Shown here piece by piece: positions 62,929 through 64,000 of a DNA stretch of 64,000 nt. Origin of the DNA: Candidatus Thorarchaeota archaeon (GTDB lineage: Archaea; Asgardarchaeota; Thorarchaeia; Thorarchaeales; Thorarchaeaceae); assembly GCA_003345545.1 (NCBI GenBank), contig PRDH01000044.1:62001-126000 (forward strand), given 5' to 3'. Position 1 is the first letter of the stretch; each line of letters starts with the position of its first letter. The translations under genes and the position numbers were made by a program. The notes beneath the pieces are model-generated. The model made no database searches. It saw only the letters and a program-made list of their open reading frames with translations, and was not told the DNA's origin.

Positions 62929-62935
62929 TATAAAC
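62929..62935 (+). promoter_or_regulatory. TATA box of vps4
   Basis: TATAAAC, 49-55 bp before the vps4 ATG, which implies transcription start near 62957 and a leader of about 27 nt. Confidence 0.65.
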
Positions 62936-62983
62936 GACACAGAAAGTCTTAACATCCTACACACATTGTACACATGAACACGC

Positions 62984-64000
62984 ATGGCCGGATCGGATAG
63001 TGATAGATTGGACCTGGGGCTCAAGACTCTGCTCGACAGAGCCATAGAACTCGATCAGAGAGGAATGAAGAACGAGGCGTGCCAATTATACCTCAAGGCA
63101 AGTAAGATATTGATCAAGCTTTCAAACTCAGCCGCTCTTCCAACCATAAGAAAACACTACTTCAATCGCGCCCAAGAGTGCGTTGATAGGGTTAGATTCC
63201 TCTCAGGCATTAAGAAGAAATCGGCAGGACCTGTTGATGGTCTTGCTGAACCGCCAAAGGCAGACTTTGGTCCTGCCAAGCCTACGCGAATCAAGCAAGC
63301 ATCCAAGGTTGAGCAGGAGATTGACGAGGATGCGAAACGACTGCGAGAGATGATCTCGGACACAATCATCTCTGAGCGGCCCAAGATCAAACTGTCTGAA
63401 GTTGCTGGACTCGAAGACGCAAAACAGGCGATTAATGATGCAATAGTCACACCAATGAAACATCCGGAGCTATTCAAGGGCAAGGCAAGACAGCCATGGA
63501 GAGGAATCCTATTCTTTGGACCAGCAGGCTGTGGAAAGACACTCATTGCAAAAGCAGTGGCATCAGAGGTGAACGCGACATTCTTCAATGTCTCTGCCGC
63601 GAACATCGTCAGCAAGTGGTTGGGAGAGTCCGAACGCTTGGTCATGAGCCTCTTTGAACTGGCCAGAAAGAATCAGCCTGCAATCATTTTTGTTGATGAG
63701 CTCGACTCTATCGGTGTGTCGCGCTCTGGAGATGATGTTGGGGGAGAACGACGACTTAAGACCCAACTGCTTACAGAGCTTCAGGGTCTTGGAAGCAATC
63801 CAGAAGACAGAATCACTCTGATTGGAGCCACGAACCTACCGTGGGAGCTGGACTTTGCACTTCGGTCGAGATTTGAGAAGAAAATACATGTTCCACTTCC
63901 TGGACGAGAGGCAAGAACAGCAATCTTTGAAACCCATATGGAAGACATCGAGGTTTCTCCGACCATTGACTACGAAGAGATGGCAGATCTGACCGAAGGG
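62984..64000 (+). CDS. vps4: Vps4-type AAA ATPase with MIT domain (3' truncated)
   Basis: 339 residues are inside the window; the rest lies beyond the end. The N-terminal MIT three-helix domain is about residues 8-78. A linker follows, then the AAA domain with 'LSEVAGLEDAKQAI', Walker A GPAGCGKT (179-186), pore loop KWLGE (211-215), Walker B IFVDELD (235-241), sensor-1 GATN (281-284), and Arg-finger residues R294/R296. Vps4 takes apart ESCRT-III filaments by pulling on MIM-bearing tails such as that of the neighbouring Snf7 protein. Further ESCRT genes are likely downstream. Confidence 0.95.
   Translation, partial: MAGSDSDRLDLGLKTLLDRAIELDQRGMKNEACQLYLKASKILIKLSNSAALPTIRKHYFNRAQECVDRVRFLSGIKKKSAGPVDGLAEPPKADFGPAKPTRIKQASKVEQEIDEDAKRLREMISDTIISERPKIKLSEVAGLEDAKQAINDAIVTPMKHPELFKGKARQPWRGILFFGPAGCGKTLIAKAVASEVNATFFNVSAANIVSKWLGESERLVMSLFELARKNQPAIIFVDELDSIGVSRSGDDVGGERRLKTQLLTELQGLGSNPEDRITLIGATNLPWELDFALRSRFEKKIHVPLPGREARTAIFETHMEDIEVSPTIDYEEMADLTEG

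Overview
The window looks like a chromosomal segment of an Asgard archaeon, probably Thorarchaeota or a close relative. The archaeal core is clear: class I lysyl-tRNA synthetase, archaeal CCA-adding enzyme, TFB, eIF5A, NOB1-like endonuclease, TrmY-like and Trm-G10-like tRNA methyltransferases, and a UbiA-type prenyltransferase for ether lipids. On top of this sit families tied to eukaryotes: Vps4 with an MIT domain, an Snf7 (ESCRT-III) protein, ribosomal protein eL13, roadblock-fold and V4R/TRAPP-fold proteins, a longin-like protein, a Yip1-like protein, TPR/SNAP-like solenoids and an arrestin-fold protein. Genes are dense, on both strands, in short operons with GGAGG or GAGGTG ribosome sites or TATA-led leaderless starts. 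The lineage call is an inference; no 16S rRNA is present.

Layout. 1-2.6 kb: end of an FtsX-like ABC permease, its ATPase, a TPR-like protein and two small unknowns. 2.8-9.6 kb: MBL hydrolase, Nudix, CCA enzyme, HDAC-family deacetylase, TrmY, PadR, a degenerate PfkB protein and a CDP-alcohol phosphotransferase. 9.7-14.9 kb: LysRS, a second FtsX/ATPase pair and a membrane-bound winged-helix regulator. 14.9-21.5 kb: two modules made of a roadblock-fold/winged-helix protein followed by V4R/TRAPP-fold proteins, then a PfkB kinase and eL13. 21.5-33 kb: DUF72, glutamine synthetase, a cation diffusion facilitator with three C-terminal domains, a PAC2 chaperone, an orphan 2-oxoacid oxidoreductase gamma subunit, a flavin oxidoreductase, a large TPR protein, YjbQ, NOB1 and NAD kinase. 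33-41 kb: eIF5A, Lrp, tRNA-Leu, a metallophosphoesterase, NAD synthetase, and an amino-acid permease/RAM/USP operon. 41-43 kb: tRNA-His, then an AT-rich island with an arrestin-fold gene and a decayed Lrp-type regulator. 43-54 kb: PLP decarboxylase, TraB, HypB, two ECF-S-like proteins with regulators, Yip1-like protein, prenyltransferase, AP endonuclease and an RNA methyltransferase. 54-64 kb: longin-like protein, TFB, ArgRS, a TldD/TldE pair, and an ESCRT locus that runs off the end.

Most notable points: (1) both tRNA genes here carry about 30 extra bases in the T-loop, with the same 7-bp stem and 7-nt loop; (2) the roadblock-winged-helix plus V4R/TRAPP module occurs twice; (3) a zinc-finger, coiled-coil, PH/GRAM-like protein lies next to ESCRT-III and Vps4; (4) a 9-bp inverted repeat abuts the vps4 TATA box. 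No CRISPR array, insertion sequence or replication origin was recognised.
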